A stretch of DNA of 64,000 nucleotides from Marthasterias glacialis (Eukaryota; Echinodermata; Asteroidea; Forcipulatida; Asteriidae), in assembly GCA_911728455.2 (NCBI GenBank), contig OU452226.1, forward strand, positions 13,161,938 through 13,225,937. Direction: 5' to 3'. How positions within the stretch are numbered: position 1 is the first letter of the stretch; each line of letters starts with the position of its first letter. A program made the position numbers and the translations under genes. The notes below the pieces were generated by a model, which ran no database searches, was not told where the DNA came from, and worked only from the letters and a program-made list of their open reading frames with translations. Shown piece by piece: positions 25,401 to 37,400 of this stretch.

Positions 25401-28400
25401 GCAAAGTTGACTTGAAGACCACAAGGGCAACAGAGTGCCCAATTGGTGGTCTGATTGAAACAGCTGTGAATGAGGTAAAAACCCCTATAACATCCCTGCA
25501 TTTTTCAATTGTAAACTCTTTGTTTCACTCACTATTTTGCTTGCCCGTTTGTTTGCCCTTTCTTTGTCATGTTTGTAGTGTTCCTGCAGCAAGCTTTTCT
25601 TTCTGAACATTATGGCCCCTTGTATCAATGGACCTTTCCCATGAAATATGTAAATTGAACATCGCGCGTGTGCACTTACATTTTGAGTGCCAAAACTTGG
25701 GGAACAGTGTGCCCTTTTGTATGGGACTGATGGAAGCGTGACGCGTGACATTTTTATGGTGTTTGCCAACCAACAGGGTCTGTACACATGCATGAATGTA
25801 ATTAGCATATTTCATGGGAAAGGTCATTTTGTCATGTCTGCTGATTTCTTAACTGTTTTGCCTCCTTGGCTATTGATTTGATATATCCTTTGTTTTTGAA
25901 GTTTTGTTTTTTACTGTAGGCTATTTGTTGATTTAACTTTATGATAGAAAAAGTCAATGGAATTGAATTATCTTCAGGGAAATGTGAGACTTTTGTCTGA
26001 ATTCAGACCTTTTATGAAAGCTTTCTTGGATAAGAGGAATTCAATTTCAATTTCAATTTCAATTTATTTATTCGTCATGTTACATACATGAGATTTGTTA
26101 TCCTTTGCACAGCAGTAAAACTAATTCTGTTCATTCAAACATGTTGAGAAGTTGAATTTTGTTTCCTTTACTTAAAAGAAGCATCCAAGATACCACAGAT
26201 AAAAGACATACATATACACACATACACAAACAGATATTGTAATGTTATTTTAATGGCTGAGTAATGCATGGAACACTGTCACTCTCCCACTCTGGTTCTA
26301 GAAATTTGACACAACACCGTGTATGGAGACCTACAGACTGGATAAAGTCTGTGCCCAGGCTAGGGAAGCACTGAATGTCTTGTACACGTACAACAGAAGC
26401 TATGAGCCATTTCTCATATCCTGGCTCTTCCCTCTCCAGCTGGCATTCCAGGACGGCCAACAAAAAGGTAAAATATTGATGTGTTTATCACAAAACCACA
26501 AGACACAATCTTGTTGCACTTACTTGTTAATTGCAAGAGCACAAAATGTGTTTTGTACCCAGTTCTCAACTAAATAGATGCAACACAACATTTTGTAACT
26601 TTGTGTATGTAACCATAATATGTAACACATGTGTTGGAATTTTGTGGCCGAGCAGATGTCTTTCTAGTGCACTGGCCTCAAGTTCTGGTATTGTAGAGGG
26701 CGGTGTTTGAAGATGCTGCCTGCGGTTGTCTCCGTCTCTGCGGCTGTCTCCGTCTACATTTCGTTTTTAAATCTCATCTCATCGGCATCCGCTGCCTTTC
26801 GTTTATGGTTTTTCTTCACGGCTTGTGTTTTTTGATGTACTTTTCTACCTGAATGTGAACATTCTTCTGGAACTTTCCATTAGAACTATGTTTTTGTCAT
26901 CATTTTTATGGATCAACCATCTAGCCTTGCATGATGGCAGCCACACCTTAACGTGTATCAACAAGCTACATGTTTTTGATCTTCCTTCTATTGCGACTGG
27001 TTCCATTTATACGAACCCAAACGATCACCTTCGTCTTGAAACCATTGTCTGCATTATCAGGATTGACAACCCAAGAATCAAAAATGTTTATTTATTTTGT
27101 TGGCAGAGGAGCATCCCTATGAGTTAGCCCTATACCTTAACCTCCTGCAGACATATGCATTCCCTAAATGGCCAGAGGTGTTTGGTATAGCAGAGCAAGC
27201 CATGGCCCGGCTGCAGGCTGCTGATGGGGATCTGTATAACCACTTACAAGAATGTGCAATCAAGAATGTCAAACTTGACCCCAAGGTAAGATAATTAGCT
27301 ACACACGGTTTGTGTCAAGTTTCACGGACATCATGAACAAGTGTGGGTATTAGAAAAAATCAAAATGGCCGGACCCTAACTTGTAAACTTTGCTTCATTG
27401 TGGGTTTGATTTTCTCGTGAGAAACTCACTGGAGACAGATGTTACAACCAAAACACGACACTTTATAAAGTGAACCAGATTAGTGTTTTGATAATTTGTA
27501 CACTAGCATAGTGCAGAAATCTTGCAATTTCTCTCATTCAAATCCGTTTGGTCCAAAAGGAAGCTTGAATTGAAGGGGTTAATAGGTGAACTATGAAAAT
27601 AAAACTTCACATAAAATTAACATCTTTTTCCATTCAACCCAATGTAACCAGACAGACTTAAGGGTATAAGCTGATAATAGTCTGGTGCTTTTTTAATGAA
27701 ATGAGGCAAGAACTATCAAAGCACTGTGCATCCAGGGAACCTGACGAAGACGGCCATGTTCTAAAAAAATAAAAGGTCCATTTCCAATCTGACACCCTTC
27801 AATTTCCTTATTTATTTTTGTATCAGGAATTCCTGGTCCACATGATAGATGCTGAGAAGAGGAAAGCCGCTGCTTTGAGTTGGAGCACCAATGCTAACGA
27901 TGCAATGACTGCTACCTCAAAAGAGCTCCTTGCCAATCCCATTATGTTCCTACGCAAGTGGATTGGAGAGGTAAAGAATATACATCCCATTCTTAAAATC
28001 TGCCTTGTAATTGGCTTAGAGCGTGTCAGATGATATATCCTATTTTAATAGTAAGCCTTGTGAGCACAATGCACTATATCCATAGCAACCAATGTACTAT
28101 ACCTGTAGCAACCAGTGTGTTGTACCCATAGCAACCAATGTACTATACCTGTAGCAACCTGTGTACTATACCCATAGCAACCAATGTACTATACCCGTAG
28201 CAACCTGTGTACTATACCCATAGAAACGGCAGCTTATTGGTACCTAGACATCTATGCTAGTGTATTGAATGGAGTGTTATAAAATGGAAATTGGCTGCTT
28301 CTATACTCGTGCTGTGGTTAAAACTATGACTCCGTCTGTGATCCTCGGCGGGTTTTATTTGCCCCCGGCTTCGCCTTGGGAAAATAGAATGTGCTATTAT

Positions 28401-31400
28401 CTAAAAGCAGGGAAGTAAACAGAGGAATTATAAGTTGTAAAGTACATGGCTTTATAAAGAACCAGCAATAGAGCTGTGTTATAAAGTGACCTCATTGACA
28501 GTCCATATACATGCACATAGGAACCGGGGGGGGGGGCCAATGCCCCCCCCCTGAAAATGTGGTGGGGGGCCGGGCCCCGAATCCCCCTTAAAAAAGAAAA
28601 ATATTATATTAAATGTTAATTTTAGTGGTACAAAAATGTACCTTTCTTTTTCATTAAATTGTCCTTCAGCATTGATAAAAAATGTGTTTACAAAAAAAAT
28701 GCACTCCATGGGCCCTTTAACCTTGAAGGGTGCTGAAATGTTAAAATATCTGTTGCTCAAAATGTGTTCCAGTGAGGCTTATAATGCACTGCAGAGCATC
28801 AAGCCTTACAAACATTTCCTGGGGCCCTTAATCGGGCCCCGGACCCCCACGCCTTACAGGCTTTGCCCTCGCATGCCTTGGACTCCCCACGGAGAGATTT
28901 CATTTTCTGGCTCCCCCTGGTGGAATCATTTTCCTGCGTGCCTGATATTTTGCAGTTGTAAAAGATAGATGTTGTGAAAGGTTTTTATGGTGATATGATG
29001 TCTTTTCATTGACATGGCAATATTATTTATTTGAAGGGATTTGTGTGTGTACTGAAGACACAAGCAGTGATATACGTCTGGGATCAGTGCTTCACCAGTA
29101 GATGGAACCGGCTAGTATTTGAGGATGTCTGTCTCGCTCTCCTCCTTTTACTGAAAGAGAAATTCATGAAAGCTGTGGACTACCACCAGATGAGACAGGT
29201 ATAATTTATACAGATGCAGCCATCTTTGTAATTCCCTATATACCCGTTAAAAAGTTAGTGTGTATTCTCGTAATGTTATAAGAGACCAGACTAATTTTTC
29301 ATCCCAGCCTCTGTTTGGTTAGGTCGTGTCTGAATTAGAGGTTGGGGATGCGGCTTGCGTGAACATGCGTTGAAGCTTAATAGGAGGCCCTAGCAACACC
29401 GCTAGCAGCCATAGCCGCAGCGGCCACTTCTGACACGGCCTGACTCTGACTGACATAAATACAAGCTCACAGCACCTTGATAAAAGACCACAGGATGATC
29501 AAAGCGAAAGCTTTTGAGTTTCAATCTGGAAGCTCACAATGCATTTCCAGATGCTGTAAGTTTTTGTTTGTTTCTTGTTTCAGGTTTTTCTGAGTGAACC
29601 CTTTTACGTGCTCACTCTTGACCTTGTAAGAACATATCAAGATATTCAAGCTGGTAAAACGCCAACTGCTTTGCCCGCTGTTAACAGGAGAACACCTCAG
29701 TAAGTATTTTCCACCTTACTTCCCACCTCTTCAGCTAGTGGACTTAATTGTTGTTATTTATCTAAACAGACAGTTCCCAATCGACGTCAAACAGTGTAAA
29801 GTCGGCCATTTTTACAGGTAATGATGATAGTCATTTTTTTTTAAGTCCTTTTTTTTCAACTAAGCATTATGTGTAAATACCACGTGGTATGCGTAAGTTT
29901 TACCAAATTCCTTGCATGATTGCTTGGTGAACCAGTTAGCTGCATTGACAAATTTGAACGCTTGACCAATACCAATGTTGGCTGTAAAATCTATTGGGAA
30001 CTATCTATAGTAATTTCTTGATGATCATGGCTTCAAAGACCAAAAAGGACTGTCAAGTGATAGATATGTTTTTTGTTAATTTGAATCTTCTTTCTCGTTC
30101 TCAAAGATTGCGTGAGCCGTCAGCTACTAAACCAGCCCAAGAGCCTGAGGCTGAGGACATTTCTGAAGCCCCGAACGAAGAGGAAGCATTTCAACCAATC
30201 GAACAAGCATCTGAATCCCCGTCTGAAGCCCCATCAGAAGCACCTCAACTGATACCGGAACCATCTGAACAGCACATCAAACTGTCTAAAGCAGGCCTGA
30301 AAAATATTGGTCTGAAGCTTAAATGGAACCTAACAACAAGTCAGGTAGCGTTGAAGCGACTTAACTTAACTATCATACATTATCTGTATATATTACCAAT
30401 ACATAGGTACATGTACCTAAACAGAAAGGGACCGCACCATTTACCTCCAAGCCCCAGTTTCCTCAAATTGGTTTGATTGTGAAAAACAAGATGACTTCAT
30501 TAGGGTAACGGTCCATTGAACTTTAAGTGAATGCTCATACGTGTATGTTGGTTTGTCGACCCGGTGTTTGGACTTGGTTTTAGTCAGCAATGTCTCAATT
30601 GGTTTTGTACACGTAAGTGAAGCGAGGATGTCCTCGGTCTGTCCAAACACCAGGATCACTTTTGTTAAAGTCATCGGTGTCATTGGGTAGACATGCTCAC
30701 ACACATGTTTGTCGACCCGGTAAATCAAGGACTTCTCTTTGTTCTTGCATTGTTTGTACCTTCTTTTTTTAGCTACATCTCCATTGGTTTTGTACATGAA
30801 AGTGAAGCGAGCACGTCATCAGTCTTTCAAAACTCTTGATCCCATTTGTTGAAGCCCTCATTTTCAACTGGTAGACTTGCTCACATACACACACTCTCCC
30901 CCCTCCCCCCTCCTCTCTCGCTGTCTCTGATTTGATATTGTTTACCCTGTACACAATGCTGAAATACTGCCATTCGTAAACTGATAACCTTTACAACTGA
31001 CTTGGATCTTTTAATTTCCTAAATAAGAATGAACACACATTTTTGGACTACTGTTTTGTTGTGAACATGACTACCAACAAATTTAACATGATAACATTTT
31101 CACATGTTGGTTGAAGGACGTTTTTATTGAAAACTAGAGAGGATAAGAATGAATGTACTTGTACTCTTCCAAAATAGTGAATATGTACAAAAAAAGTTGT
31201 ATCATATCACGGGGTGTGATCCCTGGCTACACGGCAGTAGCCTGTTGAATGGCTTCTGATTGGCACCCCCCGAACAAAGATATTGACAAAATAGGGAGAC
31301 CGCCACATTAGGGCTGGATAGCTCAGTTGGTAGAGCGTAGGTACGTTAAGCCGGTGGTCGCGGGTTCAAATCCCGCTCCAGTCAATTTTTCTTTGTTCAC

Positions 31401-34400
31401 CCAAAAATTGATTTATAAAAAAAAATTATTACATGTAGTCCTCTTTATTACCACAGTTGGCCGACTTCCAAACTGAAAAGCTCTTTGTCACCGTCAGCCT
31501 TATCCTCAATGGCAAGACTGTACAAACCAAGGACTGCGAGTCGGTATTCATATCATCATTTGCAACCGACGGGCAAAGCAGTACCGTAGAAGCAGCCACT
31601 GCACAGACCCCTAAGCATCGGGTGGCCGTTCCAGTCCCTCAGGTTGTGTTTGACGAAGTGGATACATTGGAGGTTGTAGAGCATGGTAGCATTGCAGAGC
31701 CTCATGTTGTACTGGCAATCCAGTACGGGACCACATCAGACGAGGGTAGAGGTCAGCAGTTTCAAAACTTAGTTGAACATATGTATTAAAGGGGCACGTT
31801 GCTTTTGTTATGAAATGAATATGTGTGGAAAGATATTTTAAAAGTAGAAAGTGATTCGCATAAATGTCCCTTGAAATTGTGTGTTTTTTTTTTTTATTTC
31901 GTGACAAAATCATTTTCTTTTCCCCTATTTATCAGAGGATAGCCAGGTGGATAGTAAAAATGCCATTGGATGGGCCCTGATTCCTGTCTATCAAAAGAAA
32001 CCAGGAACTCCCCCAAATGGCGAGGATGGTGGGGTAGCCCAGACATCAACTTGGCTCTTTAGTGAGGGGGAACAGACCGTACCATTGTACTTTGGGGAGG
32101 TACCAGAAGATGTAACAGCTGAGGGAGCAAAGAAGGAATTCCCTGAGGAAGGTATAAAGTGATATTATTATAACCTTTTCTTGATGTTGTTTACACACAT
32201 GTGTATGTATGTCGACACAGCAGAGCAATGATTTTTTACATTACGGAGATACAACTTGTGCACTTTAGCCTGTTGGTCCTGTATCTGAATGAATGCGGAG
32301 AACAAAATCAGTCAGCAAATTGGCTTCCATACCCCCCCCCCCCTCCAAACAAAAAAAAGAAGCCATGTGGCAATTTTGCTTCTCTTTGTACAACCCTCTG
32401 CCCTCCACCAAAATAAGAACAGTTTTTTTGCACCCTTGATGCCTGGCAGCTCATTCCAACAGAACTAACAGTTTTTGATAGATTTAATTGATGTAGTAAT
32501 TGCATTGGAGATGAAGAATATTATTTTGGTTTTACTCTTACACCAATGTGTGATTAGCACTGCAGACTCAATGCTGTCTGACTCCTGTGAGGGAAAAAAA
32601 TCCACAGGCTACTTGGGTGTACTTGGGTGGGATTCGAACCATAGATCACATATCCTAGAGCAGATATCTTAACTGCTAGACCACCGAGCGTGGCTGGTGA
32701 TAAGAGGCCAGTTCAATTCCTTTCTTATTAGCTACTTCAATTTTTGCATCAGGGATTTGACCAGGAGTTTCCATGTGATCTACACTCTCCACATTATACT
32801 TTTTCCCCTATTTCTTGCAGATATTTTACGGGTTGGATCAGAGATAATCGTAACAGTGTTTGATGGTGAAGAACCTCCTGAAACTACTGAGAAGTAAGCA
32901 CAACTCTGGGTGTCATTGTGAAAAATGCAACTCCTCCAAAATTTCTGTACATTTGTTATGTGCCATTTTGTTCATTGGTGATTTGCTTATTTGTTTTCGA
33001 GAAATTAGTTTGTTTTATTTTGTGTTTGTTCTTATCTTTTGGTGTGCAGTTTTGTAAAAGTAAAAGTTTCCTAAATAAATTCAATTTGTAATACTGGTAG
33101 CTTAATTTTCTTCATTTGCTATTAATTTGATGTATTTAATATTAAATCAGTTTGAATTGACTATGTGTATGATACATCTTTGAATTTGTACCTCTCATCA
33201 GTGAAGAGCCCCCGCCTCCCACTGCCGATGAAGAGGAGCCAGAGGTGGATGATGATCTGGACCCAGTCTGGGTCAAACATGACCCCAGTAAGGCTGAGCC
33301 ACACACTGCGATTCTTGCTGCAAAGGGGTTTGACCTGTATATAGACGGAGTACGATTCCTGCCAGATAATGCAACCATTTGTAAGGTCAGTTATCTCTGG
33401 ATGAAAACATGACTGTTTGATTAGTTCTTTTGTACAGTGAGAACTAGTTTAATTTAAAAAGTCATTCCACGAATGAAACTTTTCTTTGTAACTATCAGAT
33501 TGAAGCACCAGCCCAACATTGGTATAAAGAAAAACATCATTGATTTACATGTACCTTAAATGGTATAAAGATAATGATGGTAGAAAACTTTTCTTGAAAT
33601 ATTACTGCCCGAAGTGTTATCGTTTTTAAATAATAAATGAAACAAGATGTCTCAATGAGAGGAAAATTATAGGAATGTGTACAAAAATGCTGTACATTTT
33701 TACTGTTTTCTCACAAATGGAACAACGAAATGAGCTGACATTTTCACAGGTTTATTTTTATTACAAATATCTTGATTTGTGCAAAAAATGGAATCATTTA
33801 CAGTCACTTTACAAATGTTGAGCTGGGGCTTTAAACATGTTAAAGGGGCTGTGTGTCGTCATGATTATAGCAGGCCTGTGGCTGTGCATGGAAAGATGAA
33901 CTCTCACCCAGATACTGCACACACGCACGATTGTGGTCGAAACCACAAAGGGTGCCATCTTGTCAAACTGTGATATGTCCGCTGGCACGAACGCGCACAG
34001 AGTAACTGGATTATTCCATTTACGGCTATAATCATGATGACACAGCCCATTAAAGTGATGTTTCAATATTGTTTGGAAATGACAGGTTACTGGTCGAGTT
34101 GTTCTACCCGTCTCGAAGGACCGTTCAGACATAGCAGCCTTTTCCCTGCTGGATACCGCTTCTCGATGTCCCAAGTTCCACTTCTGCTACAATGTAAGCA
34201 CTGCTGAGGTAACTAATTTGACGGTGCTCAGAGTTTACACGGTTGACAGGGTCACTGGGTCTGTGGTGGTTGTAGGAGCATCAGTTGTGCCGCTTTACTC
34301 GGATGTTGCTAATCAGGTGAGATATAACCATGTAATGTGTCAATCCATGTATAGGTTTGATGAGATGTACATCTCCAGGGCTTCTTTTGTTTCTGACAAA

Positions 34401-37400
34401 AAGTGCTTCCATAAAATACTCTGGGATTTAAAATAAATTGTTTCCTAACAGCTTTCCTGTTATATAAAAAGTCTTTTATCATTTTAGGAAACCATAACTA
34501 GTAAACTAGTCAAATTGCGGGTACAACCATGTAAAAATCTCTTTTGGGAGGAGTGGTGGCTCTGAAAAGAGCCGGTGTGGTCTATTCATACATATAATTG
34601 TATTATTGTTACATTGCAAAAGACTTTTGAACCATGCATTCGGACAGAGATATTTCACTTTGTTTAATGTTATTAAAATTATCCGAGTTAACGATGGTTT
34701 GTACATGTGTTGTTTTACCAGCTGAACCTAGGTGGGTTTCAGTTGAGAGTGCATGCTGGGATGCCCAAGATAGACGAATTATCAGCAGAGGCTATGAGTA
34801 AATTTCCCAGCATTCCTGGCTGCACAGTGCTTGTACGCATTCTACCAAAATCAGAGGTACGCACAGTTCTTATCAACAGTTTCTGGAACAGGCTGATGAA
34901 TTTGTAAGGGCTTAACATGTAGGTCTTTTTCTTGTCCATTCCTTGCAATAACCTCTCTATTTCTCTTGGGTGGCGTGTGCGTAAAGCGCTCGCCTCTCAC
35001 CAATGTGTCCCTGGTTCAAGTCCTGGCTAGGGTCATGAGTGAGTAGAGTTGTGCGTTGGCTCTCTCCTGTGCCACAAGGGTTTTTCTCCAGGCCATCCGG
35101 TTTTCCTCCCTCCGGGAAAACCAAACACTTTCGATCTCTGGCTGTGCTCCGTGGTCATATATGGGTTGATGTGGCTGGCTGCCAAAGGCACCCTTGCATG
35201 CCCACAAGTCGAACACGTGTAGTCGCGTCCTTCGCAATTCAGCTTCTCAGCTGCTAGTGGGGATGATTAGCCTGCCAAAGATTATGTTATAATGATTATT
35301 TTAGAAACTTTAAAAAATGAAAATCTCTTGGAATATTTTGTTCAACCCCTCAGGATTTCATTCCAGCACCAGAATACACCAGCGGCTATTACCAGTCAGA
35401 AACGAGCGAGCCCACAGTTTCTGAGCATCGGATACTGAAGCACTTTAATAAGAGCGAGACAACCCAAGACTCGGTCCGCACTGTTTTGCAAAACCTAAGA
35501 CAAAAGATGAATTCAACAGATGGTAATGGAAAAAAAGCCTTTCATTTTAATTTATCCCTACACTGACCTTTACCAGGATGTCTAGCCCTTTTGTGTTTTA
35601 TTCACTCCAACCACTTATACAAAAATAAAGCTAGTAGGGAAAAAGTCTGGCCATCTATGTTGCATAATGAGAAGTAGTACCGTATACAAATAATGAATGT
35701 TTAAGAGTGCAATGGTGAGAATATTTTCATGAGTTGAAAGATGGAGTTGAATTGAACATAATCCATCTTTCAACTAATACAAATGTTCTCACCATTAAGT
35801 GTTCTTTTCTAAAATCAAAGTTTATCTTTGTCATTTGATTGGAGGATAAAACTATAAGAACAAACAGAATGTAAAAGATTGAATTCCACTGTACTTTGTA
35901 CAATGCATGATGTGGTCTAGCTTGCAATAGATCAAATGGGATCGAGGGTGAAAATGCACCGAGAATGGAACCAAAATGCAGGGTTTATGACATAGGCCAT
36001 GTAATGGTTCAATTAATGAATGCCGCGTGCCTACATGTAAATTGGTACAGTCCACCAATCAAATGATAAGGATCTACAATGTCCTTGGATTTTTATAGCA
36101 TTCTTGTGCTATTAAATGCATAGAGAGGTTGTGTGACCCCGGGAAAAGTTCATTTCGCAGCCATGTTGGGTCCAGCCTAGTACAAACTCAATGGCTGACG
36201 TATGGTCTGCTGAATGATTTCCAGCGTCTGTTTGTGCACAGTAGAAAAGGGTATCGCATGTCGTCACGTGAAACCACTCTATACAGAGAGAATATCATAA
36301 AGATGTCATTTTTATTATTTGGCCAGGGATATAAGAGCAGTATAAACGGGTAGTTAAAATACTGAACCAAAACTTGACACAAGTAAGAGAGGGATGGAAC
36401 CGGGTAGGGGTAATAAAAAATGGGGGAAGGGAGAAAGATTGAAATTTGACGAGCTTACTAAAAACGAACACGTAACTTGATAATTATGAATTTGTATATT
36501 CGCATATATGCCTTACAAGATTCTTATTTTGAGTTCTGTTTTAAACCCACTTCTTTCACCCACTGTTTGAATCAGTGATGACAGATGACGGGCTGATAGA
36601 ATGGGCTATGGACAGACTGAATCACAAGAAATGGTCGTCAGACCCGACAAAGCCTCCTGAACGCATAGATCTGGTGCGTTGTGTCAACTACGATGCGGAT
36701 CAAGGAGTTTGTGTGACTGTACTTGGTGCAAAAGCAATCAAAGGTGATTTACCATGGAGCTGATAAGCAAAAACTATTACCTTGTTAGCGACTTTAATCA
36801 ATAACTTTGAGACTTTAATCCGCCCGCCTACTTTCAAAATATTCCACAAATTAATATTGTGTGGAAAGTGCTTTCTTTCATTCATTTGTTTTGTCTGCCC
36901 TTCATTGCAGTTATACAGCACTCAAGTGTGTTTTTTAAGTCCTGTGGATAAACATCCAAAGTCAATATGAGGTTGTGTCCAAAAGAAGCGGCTTTGGCTA
37001 TGGCTATGGCTGTTGGATGCAGCAACAGTTTTAATGAATAAGGTTTTTCAGAGTTCCAGCCATAGCCACTGCTTAAAGCCCCAGCTCAATATTGGTAAAC
37101 TGACTGTAAATGCTTCCATTCTTTGCACAAACCAAGATCTTTGTAATAAAATCAACCTGTGAAAATGTCAGTTCATTTCATTGCATTCAGCATTTTTTTA
37201 TTCATTCCTATAGGCAGACTGAGACGAAAACTAATTTTGGATCTTTTATCATTTATTATTTAAAAACTATAACACTTCAAGCAGAAATATTTCAAGGAAA
37301 GTTTTCTACCATCATTGTCTTTATACCATGTAACTTAGGTACGATAAAATCTGTGAACATTTATGTTTTCTTCTTACCAATGTTGAGCTGGGGCGTTATG

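Larger units (their letters stand above)
24054..29699 (+). other. TBC domain of the 24-exon gene (exons 4-10), catalytically degenerate
   Basis: The fold signature is present: SLHAILQRDPSRLDEVCRRI, LPETLRGYLW (R238..W242), LYNHLQECAI, FLRKWIGEGF and VYVWDQCF (W478, D479). The two catalytic fingers of active Rab-GAPs are not. At the arginine-finger position (IxxDxxR) the protein reads IETAVNE (294-300), with Ala for Asp and Glu for Arg. At the glutamine-finger position (YxQ, usually after YNPxxG) it reads YNRSYEPFLIS (330-340), with Leu where Gln is expected. Alignment by eye therefore suggests a non-catalytic, binding-only TBC domain. Confidence 0.65.

Noticed and set aside
28069-28230. Regular repeat that could look like a CRISPR array
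   Set aside because: Units are directly adjacent without unique spacers, and the genome is animal; it is a tandem repeat.
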